NCBI RefSeq assembly: GCF_000243335.1
Contig: NZ_JH597773.1
Span: forward strand, 1,199,989 to 1,263,988
Reading direction: 5' to 3'
Source: Leptonema illini DSM 21528
Lineage (GTDB): Bacteria > Spirochaetota > Leptospiria > Leptospirales > Leptonemataceae
DNA: 64,000 bases
The notes beneath the pieces were generated by a model. That model worked only from the letters and a program-made list of their open reading frames with translations, searched no databases and was not told where the DNA came from. Made by a program: the position numbers and the translations under genes. The number at the start of each line of letters is the position of its first letter. Position 1 is the stretch's first letter. This document shows positions 39,620 to 49,936 of the stretch, piece after piece.

Positions 39620-39743
39620 GGTTCCGTGTTAGACCGCTGAATATACGCGACAACGAATAATGCAGGCTTGGACGTTTTTTTTCAGAGCTTTCTCTTCACT
39701 GCCCCCCTTTTTTGTCCGGCAGGCATGATAGGCTGGCCTGGCC

Positions 39744-40334
39744 ATGAACAAAACAATGAAGGCTGCGGCTATCCATCAATTCGGAGGCATCGATCGTTTC
39801 GAGATCATCGATGTCGCTATCCCTGAAATCGACGACGATGAAATCCTGATCCGGCTGGATTTTGCCGGGCTTGGAAGCTGGGATGTTTTTGAGCGAGAAG
39901 GAGGCTACGCACGGATGCTCGGCCTTGTGGCTAATTTTCCGTATATCCTCGGATCAGAAGGGGCCGGCACGGTCGCCCGGATCGGCGCAGCCGTGAAAGG
40001 GTATAAAGAAGGAGATGCGGTGTACGCCTCGGGCTTCTTGAATCCCAAAGGAGGCTTTTACGCACAGTTTGCTGCCGTGAGTGCAGACCTTGTCAATCAT
40101 CGTCCCGAGCATCTGAGCCCCGAGCCGACGCCGCCTGCGGGCAATACGCTACTTAACTACAATGCCGATCCCGATGCCGACCTTATGCGTCGACTGGCAG
40201 GCCTTCTTGAAGGCAGATCTCTTCGTCCCGTCGTTTCGAAGGTTTATCCATTGAAAGACGTGGCGGTGGCCCATGAGGCTCTACGACAGCATCATCTCGG
40301 TAAATTTATTCTTGCTATCGATCGTGCAGAGTGA
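39744..40334 (+). pseudogene. MDR oxidoreductase with in-frame loss of the Rossmann domain
   Basis: 196 aa against about 320 for relatives. Residues 1-130 are a GroES-like domain (FAGLGSWDVFEREGG, ILGSEGAGTVARIG, GDAVYASGF). The sequence then passes through PEPTPPAGNTLLNYNADP to the extreme C-terminus (VYPLKDVAVAHEALRQHHLGKFIL). The intervening NAD(P)-binding core of about 120 residues is absent without loss of frame. It cannot bind cofactor in the normal way and is most likely dead. Confidence 0.7.
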
Positions 40335-40421
40335 TCGGATGACTGGCGCGCATCAAAAGTTCTGAAGGAGTTCTGGTTATCGGTCATTCTCAAATGCAGA
40401 GCCTGTATTCTATGCAGGCGC

Positions 40422-40458
40422 CAAAAAAAGGCCTGCTCCTTCCTCGCGAAGAAGCAGG
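40422..40458 (-). terminator. Rho-independent terminator of the chemotaxis operon
   Basis: On the minus strand CCTGCT-TCTTC...GAAGG-AGCAGG forms a stem followed by CC and seven T, 30 bp after the cheW stop codon. Clear intrinsic terminator. Confidence 0.88.
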
Positions 40459-40487
40459 CTGCTGTGAGAATGGTAATAGTCTTATCA

Positions 40488-41066
40488 TCAGCGCGAGTCT
40501 TGAGCGCCTCTCTGATCGCTCTGCGTTTCGTCCTGATTCTGCGCCAGTATGGAATCCGTAATGGATTCTTTTATAGAGGAAGAAGAATCGATCGATTTTG
40601 TCAGTTCGACGATCTCATTGAAGTTCAACACCGACGAGGGGTTGAGCAGTATAACGATGCGGTCTTCCAGTCGCCCCATTCCTTTGATGAAGTCGGCCCG
40701 GAGACGAGAGCCGAAGTTCGGAGGAGGGTCGATGTTCTCCTTGTTGATAGAGATCACCTCGTTAACGCTATCTACCAGAACGCCGGCAATGATATCGTCT
40801 TTATCGCCGTAAATCTCGAGTATGAGAATACACGTTCGCTTTGTAATGTCGGTCTCCCGGCCTAAAAACAGCCGGGAAAGGTTGATCACAGGAACGACGT
40901 TCCCTCTGATGTTGATGACGCCGGCGATGAATCGGGAGGTTCTTGGAACTCTGGTAGGCTCCCTGTACTCCAGGATTTCTCTTACGCCGAGAATCTCAAT
41001 ACCGAACTCATCCTTTCCCAGTCGAAAGGTGAGATGCTGGTTTGTGTTTTGTTGATAGACTGCCAT
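40488..41066 (-). CDS. cheW: CheW coupling protein
   Basis: 192 aa. One CheW domain with LTFRLGKDEFGIEILGVREIL, the ITEVRGxxxPVIN-like VINIRGNVVPVINLSRLF and GVLVDSVNEVISI. It links the MCP to CheA. The last 40 residues are a Ser/Asp/Gln-rich tail beyond the usual domain. Last gene of the cheY-cheA-mcp-cheW operon; starts 1 bp after the MCP stop codon. Confidence 0.95.
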   Translation of the reverse strand: MAVYQQNTNQHLTFRLGKDEFGIEILGVREILEYREPTRVPRTSRFIAGVINIRGNVVPVINLSRLFLGRETDITKRTCILILEIYGDKDDIIAGVLVDSVNEVISINKENIDPPPNFGSRLRADFIKGMGRLEDRIVILLNPSSVLNFNEIVELTKSIDSSSSIKESITDSILAQNQDETQSDQRGAQDSR

Positions 41067-41067
41067 T

Positions 41068-42828
41068 TCAGAATCTCTCGAACTTGGATTCGTCGATGAC
41101 CTCCACCGTCTTCTGAGTTTTTGTCATAGCCTCACCGACAGGTTTTGTGGTCAGCTTTTCTCTTTTAACGGAGGAGTTGCTCACAAGCTTCTCTTTGTTC
41201 CGCACGGTGAAAAAATCGACAAGCTTTTGAAGCTCCTGGGCCTGTGTGGTTAACTCTTCAGACATACTCGACAGCTCCTCCGATGCCGAGGCATTCTGCT
41301 GGGTCACTCTATCAAGCTGGCCCATGGCCGAGTTGATCTGGTCGACGCCCTGTTTCTGCTCTTCGCTGGCCGCTGAAATCTCTCTGATAAGATCAGAGAT
41401 TTTCATTATGCTCGGTATGATCTCGGTTATCAGAGAGCCTGCTCGTTCAGCCACTGTTACGGAGTTCCGGGCAAAACTGCTGATTTCGCCTGCATAGGAT
41501 TGAGATCTCTCAGCCAGTTTGCGGACCTCGTTAGCGACGACAGCAAAGCCCATGCCGTGCTCGCCGGCCCGTGCCGCTTCAATCGCTGCATTCAGCGCAA
41601 GCAGGTTGGTCTGATAGGCGATGTCTTCGACGGTTACGATTCGTTCGGCGATATCTTTCATCGCCTGAACTGCCTGTTTTACGGCTTCTCCGCCTTCGTT
41701 CGCATCCTTCACCATTTTGCTGGCCATGGATTCCGTCTGTCTGGCGTTCTCGGCATTCTGTGTGATGGTGCCGCCCATCTCTTCCAGAGAAGAGCTTGTT
41801 TCTTCGACGCTCGCAGCCTGTTCGTTCGCGCCCTGACTGAGATTCTGCGATGTGGCGCTCACCTGCTCCGATGCGCTTGCGATATTGTTCGTTCCGATGA
41901 GAACGCCCGAGATCACCTCGCCGACACGTTTCACCATATCTGAAAGAGAATGTCCGAGAGCGTCCTTTTCTGAGCGCACGAGAACGTCTACTGTCATATC
42001 GCCCGCAGCCATCTTCTCGGCGTCATTGACAATGGCTTGCGTGGCCTGTATCATTTTCTTCATCGCTCGCAGAAGCATGCCCGATTCGTCTCGCGCACTA
42101 TCATCGATTACGATTTGAACGTCTCCCAGTGCTACCTGCTCAGAGATAGCTACGACCTGATTCAGAGGCCTTGTTATACTCAGGCTGATTACGATGGCAA
42201 AGGTCATACCGACGAGCAGCGATACTGCCGAGGTGATGAAAATCAAGTTCTGAGTCGTCTCGGTATTCGCCCGGGCCTGAGCAAGTGCCGCGGCGGCCTG
42301 GCTATCATTCATTTCGGCCAGGGTGCTCAGATTTTTGTTCATCTCAACGGCAAGCGGAGCGACCTTCTGCCCGAAGGCCACCCAGGCCTGTTCCGTTGCG
42401 TTGTCGCCGTCCGCCATGCGCACGGCAACGACTTCATTCTGCGCTTTCTCAAAATCGGGGATCATGTCGATGACGGCGTCAAAGATCTTCTGTTCCTTTT
42501 CTTCGATGATTAGCGCTTTATATTGTTTCAAGCGGTTCTGCATATTGCTTCGCGACTCTTCGATACGAGCGAAGGCTTCTTTTCGTTTCTGTGCATCGCC
42601 GTCGATGATAATCGTACGCATCTCGCGCTGGATCAAGAGAAGATCGGCCTCGGCGCCCTTGCTGAGCGAAACGCCGATGAGATTGATGTTATAGAGTTCA
42701 TCCATCTGCTTGCCCAGATCTGAAGTAGATCTGATTCCCAGAAACGCAACAAGAGCGACCAGGCCGATGATTATCAGGAAACTGATAATCAATCTCGGTC
42801 CGATTTTAATCACATTCAGCCATTTCAC
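41068..42828 (-). CDS. Methyl-accepting chemotaxis protein (four-helix-bundle sensor)
   Basis: 586 aa from a GTG at 42828, which is preceded by GGAGGG; the frame stays open to 42867 within the end of cheA. Residues about 7-28 form the first membrane helix, a 4HB_MCP-type helical sensor follows, the second helix is near residues 185-207, then HAMP and the signalling domain with [19 protein letters not shown] at the tip. No CxxCH motif, unlike the receptor at 0.5-2.2 kb. The ligand is unknown. Its placement between cheA and cheW indicates a dedicated array. Confidence 0.95.
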   Translation of the reverse strand: MKWLNVIKIGPRLIISFLIIIGLVALVAFLGIRSTSDLGKQMDELYNINLIGVSLSKGAEADLLLIQREMRTIIIDGDAQKRKEAFARIEESRSNMQNRLKQYKALIIEEKEQKIFDAVIDMIPDFEKAQNEVVAVRMADGDNATEQAWVAFGQKVAPLAVEMNKNLSTLAEMNDSQAAAALAQARANTETTQNLIFITSAVSLLVGMTFAIVISLSITRPLNQVVAISEQVALGDVQIVIDDSARDESGMLLRAMKKMIQATQAIVNDAEKMAAGDMTVDVLVRSEKDALGHSLSDMVKRVGEVISGVLIGTNNIASASEQVSATSQNLSQGANEQAASVEETSSSLEEMGGTITQNAENARQTESMASKMVKDANEGGEAVKQAVQAMKDIAERIVTVEDIAYQTNLLALNAAIEAARAGEHGMGFAVVANEVRKLAERSQSYAGEISSFARNSVTVAERAGSLITEIIPSIMKISDLIREISAASEEQKQGVDQINSAMGQLDRVTQQNASASEELSSMSEELTTQAQELQKLVDFFTVRNKEKLVSNSSVKREKLTTKPVGEAMTKTQKTVEVIDESKFERF

Positions 42829-42844
42829 ATGAACCCTCCGATGG

Positions 42845-44491
42845 TTAACTTTCTGTTTTACTGACAATTTCCAGTGCGCTATTGACCAATGCCGAAGAAT
42901 TCTCGACAGATAGATCGCGAACCGTATTTAATAACAATGCCGTGTCGATGATTAAAGCCGTCGATCCGTCGCCGAGGACGGCGAAACCCGTGATGCCGTT
43001 CTTACCCTCGAACAGATCACCGGCCGGTTTAATAATGGAATGCATGCGCCCCAGAAGCTCGTCTACGACAAGGGCTGCTTTTATGTTGCCCGAGTGGACG
43101 ATCATAAGGTTTTTACGTGCCACGCTGTCGCTCGCTTCTTCGAAGAACTCATCCATCTTAATAAACGGGATGATTTCATCTCGTACTCTGACAAAGTTCT
43201 GCTCTCCGACGGTTTTATCGCCTTCGCGAAACTCCATGCATTCGTCGACCATCTCCAGTGGAATGGCATACAGCGTACGTCCGATACGCATCAGGAATCC
43301 GTCGATGCTGCTCGCCGATAACGGAATCGTCAATCTGACAGTGGTTCCCTGACCTCTGACAGAGGAAATCGAGATATCTCCATTCAGAGAGCGGATAAAG
43401 CGAGTTGCCGCGCTCATCCCGCGATCTCTGTTGAACTCAAGGTCTACAATGATCTGTAATAGCTCTTCGTTTGACAGGGTTTCATCGTTTGCGCTGAAAC
43501 CGTTTCGCTGTACTGCGTTTTTCACTTCATCTAAATCAACGCCGCGGCCGTCGTCTTCGACTTCGATAGTCACTGAGCCTGCTTGCTGTTTCGCCGACAG
43601 TGTGATTCTACCGGATCGCGGTTTCGCCGCCGCAGTGCGCTCGGCAGCAGACTCTATTCCGTGATCAAAGGCATTTATGATCAGCGGCTCAATGGCGCTG
43701 TACAGTGGGTCGAGCAGGTTTCTGTCGATCTGAGTGTCGCCGCCTTTGATGATCAGGTTGGCAGGTCGTTCCTTGTTCAGACTCAGTTCGTAAACCGTTC
43801 GTGAGAACCGTGAGAAGAGGGATTCAATAGGAACCATCCGTAGCTTCTGGCTCGCTGTGCGAACATCATTGAGAAGGCGTCCCATTCGATAGGCCAGCTC
43901 CTCGAGATACTCGTTTTTCACCGTATGCGATATCTGCTGAATAGCGGCTGCAATGGCGACGGCCTCCGCCACGCCATCGATCACGATGTCGAGTTTCTCC
44001 GCATCGACGCGAATGCTGCGTTTCCCGGATCGGGGCTCTGACGATTTCAGATCGGCAGATGGTACCTGAGAGTCGGTCGACTCAGGCTCATTCTCGTGAA
44101 ATACTGGAGTCAGAGAATCGATCTCTCTATGCAGCGCTCTGGATCTTTCCGTCAGGCTCTGTTCTTCGTAACGACCCGTGTCATAGAGCTCCATCCAGTC
44201 TTTCAATATGCCGTCATAGAGGATGATAGCACGTCTCAGCTCATCAGAGAGAGTGGTGACGTAGAGTCTCGCTGAATCAAGATAGCTTTCCAGGGGAGCT
44301 GTAAGATCGGCGATGGCGTTGAAACCATGAAAGGCGGCCGTTCCCCGGATGCCATGGATGCCACGAAAAATCTCGTTCACCGTATCGTTTGTCGGCTTCG
44401 CTATTAACAGCAGGGACTCAAGATCCGAAGAAATTGAATCTATTCTTAGTCTGAAATCATTAAATCCGGGCTGTAATCGGGGATCTTGCAT
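42845..44491 (-). CDS. cheA: CheA-type chemotaxis histidine kinase
   Basis: 548 aa. N-terminal HPt domain with His46 in FRGIHGIRGTAAFHGF; no separate CheY-binding P2 domain is seen, so it is shorter than E. coli CheA (654 aa). The kinase domain has PLIINAFDHGIES (N box), VEDDGRGVD (G1) and NRDRGMSAATRFIRSLNGD (G2), then a CheW-like C-terminal domain. It differs slightly from the HLVRNAxDHG and GxGMDVV consensus, so activity is likely but not certain. It lies between cheY (25 bp upstream) and the MCP gene. Confidence 0.93.
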   Translation of the reverse strand: MQDPRLQPGFNDFRLRIDSISSDLESLLLIAKPTNDTVNEIFRGIHGIRGTAAFHGFNAIADLTAPLESYLDSARLYVTTLSDELRRAIILYDGILKDWMELYDTGRYEEQSLTERSRALHREIDSLTPVFHENEPESTDSQVPSADLKSSEPRSGKRSIRVDAEKLDIVIDGVAEAVAIAAAIQQISHTVKNEYLEELAYRMGRLLNDVRTASQKLRMVPIESLFSRFSRTVYELSLNKERPANLIIKGGDTQIDRNLLDPLYSAIEPLIINAFDHGIESAAERTAAAKPRSGRITLSAKQQAGSVTIEVEDDGRGVDLDEVKNAVQRNGFSANDETLSNEELLQIIVDLEFNRDRGMSAATRFIRSLNGDISISSVRGQGTTVRLTIPLSASSIDGFLMRIGRTLYAIPLEMVDECMEFREGDKTVGEQNFVRVRDEIIPFIKMDEFFEEASDSVARKNLMIVHSGNIKAALVVDELLGRMHSIIKPAGDLFEGKNGITGFAVLGDGSTALIIDTALLLNTVRDLSVENSSALVNSALEIVSKTES

Positions 44492-44516
44492 AGGCCTTAG
44501 CGACTCCTCTTCTGAA

Positions 44517-44891
44517 TCAGAAGCGGATATGCCGTCTGGTTTCCGTGATCAGATCGCTCATCTTGAAGGGCTTGGTGAGCCAGGAGTTCGTGCCAAGGGA
44601 CTGCATTTCTTCGACCATCGTTTCGTTCGTTTCGGTGGTCAGCATGATGACGGGAATGGCGGCATGGTTCTCACGCTTTTTTAGCTCACGAACGAATTCC
44701 AGGCCGTTCATAACGGGCATATTTACGTCGCATAGGATCAGCCGGGTAGAGCCACCAATGCGATCCATTGCTTCCATAGCCTGCATGCCGTCTTCAGCCT
44801 CGACAACTACGTATCCCTGTGTCTCAAGGGCAAGGCGGACCAGCTTACGCTGTGCTGCTGAGTCATCTATTATCAGAATACTGCCGCTCAT
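44517..44891 (-). CDS. cheY: CheY response regulator
   Basis: 124 aa single receiver domain. ILIIDDSAAQRKLV holds the acidic pair, ILCDVNMPVMNGLEF the phospho-acceptor Asp, PVIMLTTETNE the Thr and WLTKPF the Lys. First gene of the cheY-cheA-mcp-cheW operon, so its phosphodonor is very likely the adjacent CheA. It resembles the regulator at 36-413 but is a distinct paralogue. Confidence 0.95.
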   Translation of the reverse strand: MSGSILIIDDSAAQRKLVRLALETQGYVVVEAEDGMQAMEAMDRIGGSTRLILCDVNMPVMNGLEFVRELKKRENHAAIPVIMLTTETNETMVEEMQSLGTNSWLTKPFKMSDLITETRRHIRF

Positions 44892-45020
44892 GATCCTTTA
44901 CCTCTTAAAGTTGGAACCACGAGATCAGAGGGCGTACCGAGATAGGGTAGAGGGTGTTCGAAATCTCGATACATCTGACTCACAATTAAAGATGCGTTCG
45001 AAAAAAACGTCAACACAAAT

Positions 45021-45034
45021 TTGTTGTGCAACAA
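45021..45034. repeat. Inverted repeat TTGTTG-TG-CAACAA
   Basis: Six-bp arms around a 2-bp centre, about 130 bp upstream of cheY. The core GTTGTGCAAC differs by one base from the core of the palindrome at 45175. Confidence 0.55.
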
Positions 45035-45174
45035 TTTTTGGACCATAGCAATCAAATCCTCCTACTTTGCGTCTGCGCGATGGTTTTCGCCTGTTTAACG
45101 AAACATCACGCACGACGGTATATTTAATACCTGGGAATATTTAATGGGAGGGCCTACGAATCCGGTCAATTCGC

Positions 45175-45198
45175 TTTTTTTGTTGTACAACAAAAAAA
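45175..45198. repeat. 24-bp perfect palindrome with GTTGTACAAC core
   Basis: Seven T, GTTGTACAAC, seven A: every base pairs across the centre. It could be a protein-binding site or, on either strand, a small hairpin with a T-run. No gene ends next to it, which favours a binding site. Confidence 0.7.
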
Positions 45199-45288
45199 TG
45201 AGAAAGCAAATCCAGAACCAGGCTGCTCGAAGTATTGATATCAGGCATTCAAATGTTTAGATGAAACAGTGACCTAATAGAAAGTCAT

Positions 45289-45298
45289 GCAATATTGC
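45289..45298. repeat. Palindrome GCAATATTGC, copy 1
   Basis: Ten-bp perfect palindrome inside ATGCAATATTGCTA. The same decamer recurs at 45435 within a longer palindrome. Confidence 0.5.
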
Positions 45299-45430
45299 TA
45301 TTACTCTCAATCTTCACCTTCAAATTCGAGATTTGTTGATACTGAAATATTTTTTGACCCGGATCTCGTTAAAGGTTTTTTTTTCTGGCGGTAGAATTAC
45401 GAAAAAAAATAAGTAGGTTAAACATCGCAA

Positions 45431-45448
45431 AAATGCAATATTGCATTT
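45431..45448. repeat. 18-bp perfect palindrome AAATGCAATATTGCATTT
   Basis: Perfect symmetry over 18 bp, 29 bp before the start codon of the transposase-derived gene, in operator position. It contains the GCAATATTGC decamer also found at 45289. Confidence 0.6.
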
Positions 45449-45476
45449 CAATAACTTCATCGGGGAATATCGATCC

Positions 45477-46295
45477 ATGCCGAGGAAAACCGCCATAGAA
45501 CGCTTATCGAGGCTTCCGCGAAGATATTTCGTGGAATGGAGCGATTTCCGAGATAGCATAGGCGACGATGGCGATCTTTTTATATGGATTGAGGATGGGG
45601 TGGAGCAGTACTGGAGCAGCAGCAAGACAAATACAGGCGGAAGAAAGCAGAGCTATTCCGATCTGACGATTGAATTCATTCTAACGCTGAAGGGTCTGTT
45701 CGGATTTCCGCTGCGGCAGACGGTGGAATTCCTGTCGGCATGCTTTCTCTTTACCGGAGTATCGAGTAGCATTCCTGATCCGAGTCAGGTTTCGCGCAGA
45801 GCTCGCCATTCCTCTCTGTTTCCTCTGGTCGCGCGATCGTCTGAAAATGAACCTGTGCACGTCTTTTTGAGGGCTGAAGGTGTATCGGTAAAGACAGGCA
45901 GCACCTACGCACCGAAAGACGACGGCTGCTGGTGCAGGGCTTATCTGTCCGTTGACCGGCATGGAGGAAAGGTGCTATTTGGTGTAGTCTCTGTGGATGA
46001 AGATGAGGCTTTTTCCGCGGGGAGCAGAATCCTCACGTCCACCGAGCTTGAATTTGACAGAGTGGAGTCCATTGACGACCGGCATGCTTTTCTTCTGGAT
46101 GCGCTCAATAAAGGAATGCAGGACGCTCTTTCAAATCACGAAGATCGCCCATTTCAAGCGCTTCAGTCGTTATCCGATACTGCTCTTGATGATCGCATAG
46201 CGCCGTTGCGAAAGGGACTCTGGAAAAAAGAAACGGGCATATTTGCAAAGCCGGTGCTGAACGTCATGGTATGCCGCCATGAGCCGATCGTCTGA
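45477..46295 (+). CDS. Catalytically dead IS5-transposase-derived protein
   Basis: 272 aa from MPRKTAIERL. The N-terminal third aligns with the transposase at 28 kb: YSDLTIEFILTLKGLFGFPL beside YSDQAIEFMLTLRGLFKFPL, and SIPDPSQVSRRA beside QVPDYSQVCRRQ. But the first catalytic Asp (VMDSTG) is replaced by FLRAEG, the second (FRGDGAYD) by DRVESIDDRH, and the closing Y-R-K/Glu region by LNVMVCRHEP. The frame is intact over the full homologous length with no stops. So it is not a fresh pseudogene and may be a host-adopted DNA-binding protein. Palindromes upstream suggest own control. Confidence 0.65.
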   Translation: MPRKTAIERLSRLPRRYFVEWSDFRDSIGDDGDLFIWIEDGVEQYWSSSKTNTGGRKQSYSDLTIEFILTLKGLFGFPLRQTVEFLSACFLFTGVSSSIPDPSQVSRRARHSSLFPLVARSSENEPVHVFLRAEGVSVKTGSTYAPKDDGCWCRAYLSVDRHGGKVLFGVVSVDEDEAFSAGSRILTSTELEFDRVESIDDRHAFLLDALNKGMQDALSNHEDRPFQALQSLSDTALDDRIAPLRKGLWKKETGIFAKPVLNVMVCRHEPIV

Positions 46296-46299
46296 TCCC

Positions 46300-47226
46300 C
46301 TACACCTGCACGCCGATCAGATCGCGGCCCTTCTTCGTCTTCAGTTCAGGGGGGATGCGCGAAAGGATAAGCTGCTTCACCGCATCAAGTAGCTTGCGTC
46401 TGAAAAAATACGGTCCGTGAATCAGGCTGATCTCTCGCGTCGGCTGCGGGTCTTTAAGCGTCACCACTCGCGGATCATTCTTCGGAGCGGCTAACAGTGG
46501 AAGCAGCGTCATGCCCGCTCCGAGATCGACCATCTTTTTCAGGGTTTCAAGGCTGCCACATTCGATGCGGCCGGCGGCGCGGCTTCCGCATAGCTGAAGC
46601 GACTGATTGCGAAAACAATGATCCTCGCCGAGCAGGATCATCTCAAAGCGTCCTTCGCCGTCGGGGCGCAGGTCCAGGTTGCGCAGTTCGATCGGTCCGG
46701 GCAGGGTGACTCCCTTCGGATAGTAGGCGACAAAGGGCTCATAATAAAGCGGAATCTCGGTCAGATCATCCTCTTTCAGAGGAGTGGCGAGGATGCCGAT
46801 ATCCATCTCGTCATGGCGGATCTTCTCTATAATCTGAGACGTCGGCAGCTCATAGATGCGGAACTGCAGATGCGGATGATTGCGCGAAAGCGATCGGAAG
46901 AGCTCGGGCATGAGCACGGGTGCAAGCGTGGGAATCAGGGCGATACGCAGCTCGCCCACAAGCTCATCTTCGTCTTCGCGAAAGAGCTCTTCAAGGCGGC
47001 CGGCTTCGCGAAGAACGGTGCGGGCCTGTTCGATGATCTTACGCCCGGCTGCCGTCGTAACGACGGGCGTTTTGCGTCTGTCGAATAACTCGACGCCGAT
47101 CTCGTGTTCGAGCTTTTGAATCTGCAGGCTGAGCGTCGGCTGCGTGACCAGGCAATGCTGTGCGGCCTCCACAAAACTTCCGTAGCGGTCAACGGCGACG
47201 ATGTAGCGAAGCTGAGTAAGCGTCAT
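46300..47226 (-). CDS. oxyR: OxyR-type peroxide-sensing LysR regulator
   Basis: 308 aa. N-terminal LysR helix-turn-helix (QLRYIVAVDRYGSFVEAAQH, QPTLSLQIQKLEHEIGVELF). In the sensor domain two Cys, C204 and C213 in DHCFRNQSLQLC, have the same spacing as the redox pair C199/C208 of E. coli OxyR, and the surrounding residues match. It should activate peroxide-defence genes on disulfide formation. No catalase or peroxidase gene is next to it. It ends 5 bp from the convergent transposase-derived gene. Confidence 0.92.
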   Translation of the reverse strand: MTLTQLRYIVAVDRYGSFVEAAQHCLVTQPTLSLQIQKLEHEIGVELFDRRKTPVVTTAAGRKIIEQARTVLREAGRLEELFREDEDELVGELRIALIPTLAPVLMPELFRSLSRNHPHLQFRIYELPTSQIIEKIRHDEMDIGILATPLKEDDLTEIPLYYEPFVAYYPKGVTLPGPIELRNLDLRPDGEGRFEMILLGEDHCFRNQSLQLCGSRAAGRIECGSLETLKKMVDLGAGMTLLPLLAAPKNDPRVVTLKDPQPTREISLIHGPYFFRRKLLDAVKQLILSRIPPELKTKKGRDLIGVQV

Positions 47227-47339
47227 AGGTCACAGAAATCGAACGTTAATGCCCCGGCCACTCATTCTGAGGCCGGCGTCACCGTGATCATGACTCCGGT
47301 CATCGTCGGCATGAGGTCGTCAGAGATTTTTCAAATGGC

Positions 47340-49891
<2,552 letters not shown>

Positions 49892-49936
49892 GCAGTTTCC
49901 TCCTTGCAATTGTTCTGATATTGTTGAGATTATTCT

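Larger units (their letters stand above)
44892..45476. other. AT-rich, gene-free stretch with palindromes
   Basis: About 585 bp without a supportable gene between the chemotaxis operon and the transposase-derived gene. It is visibly richer in A and T than its flanks and holds four palindromic sites in two related pairs (listed separately). The left part should include the promoter of the cheY operon; the right part the promoter of the plus-strand gene at 45477. Confidence 0.7.
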
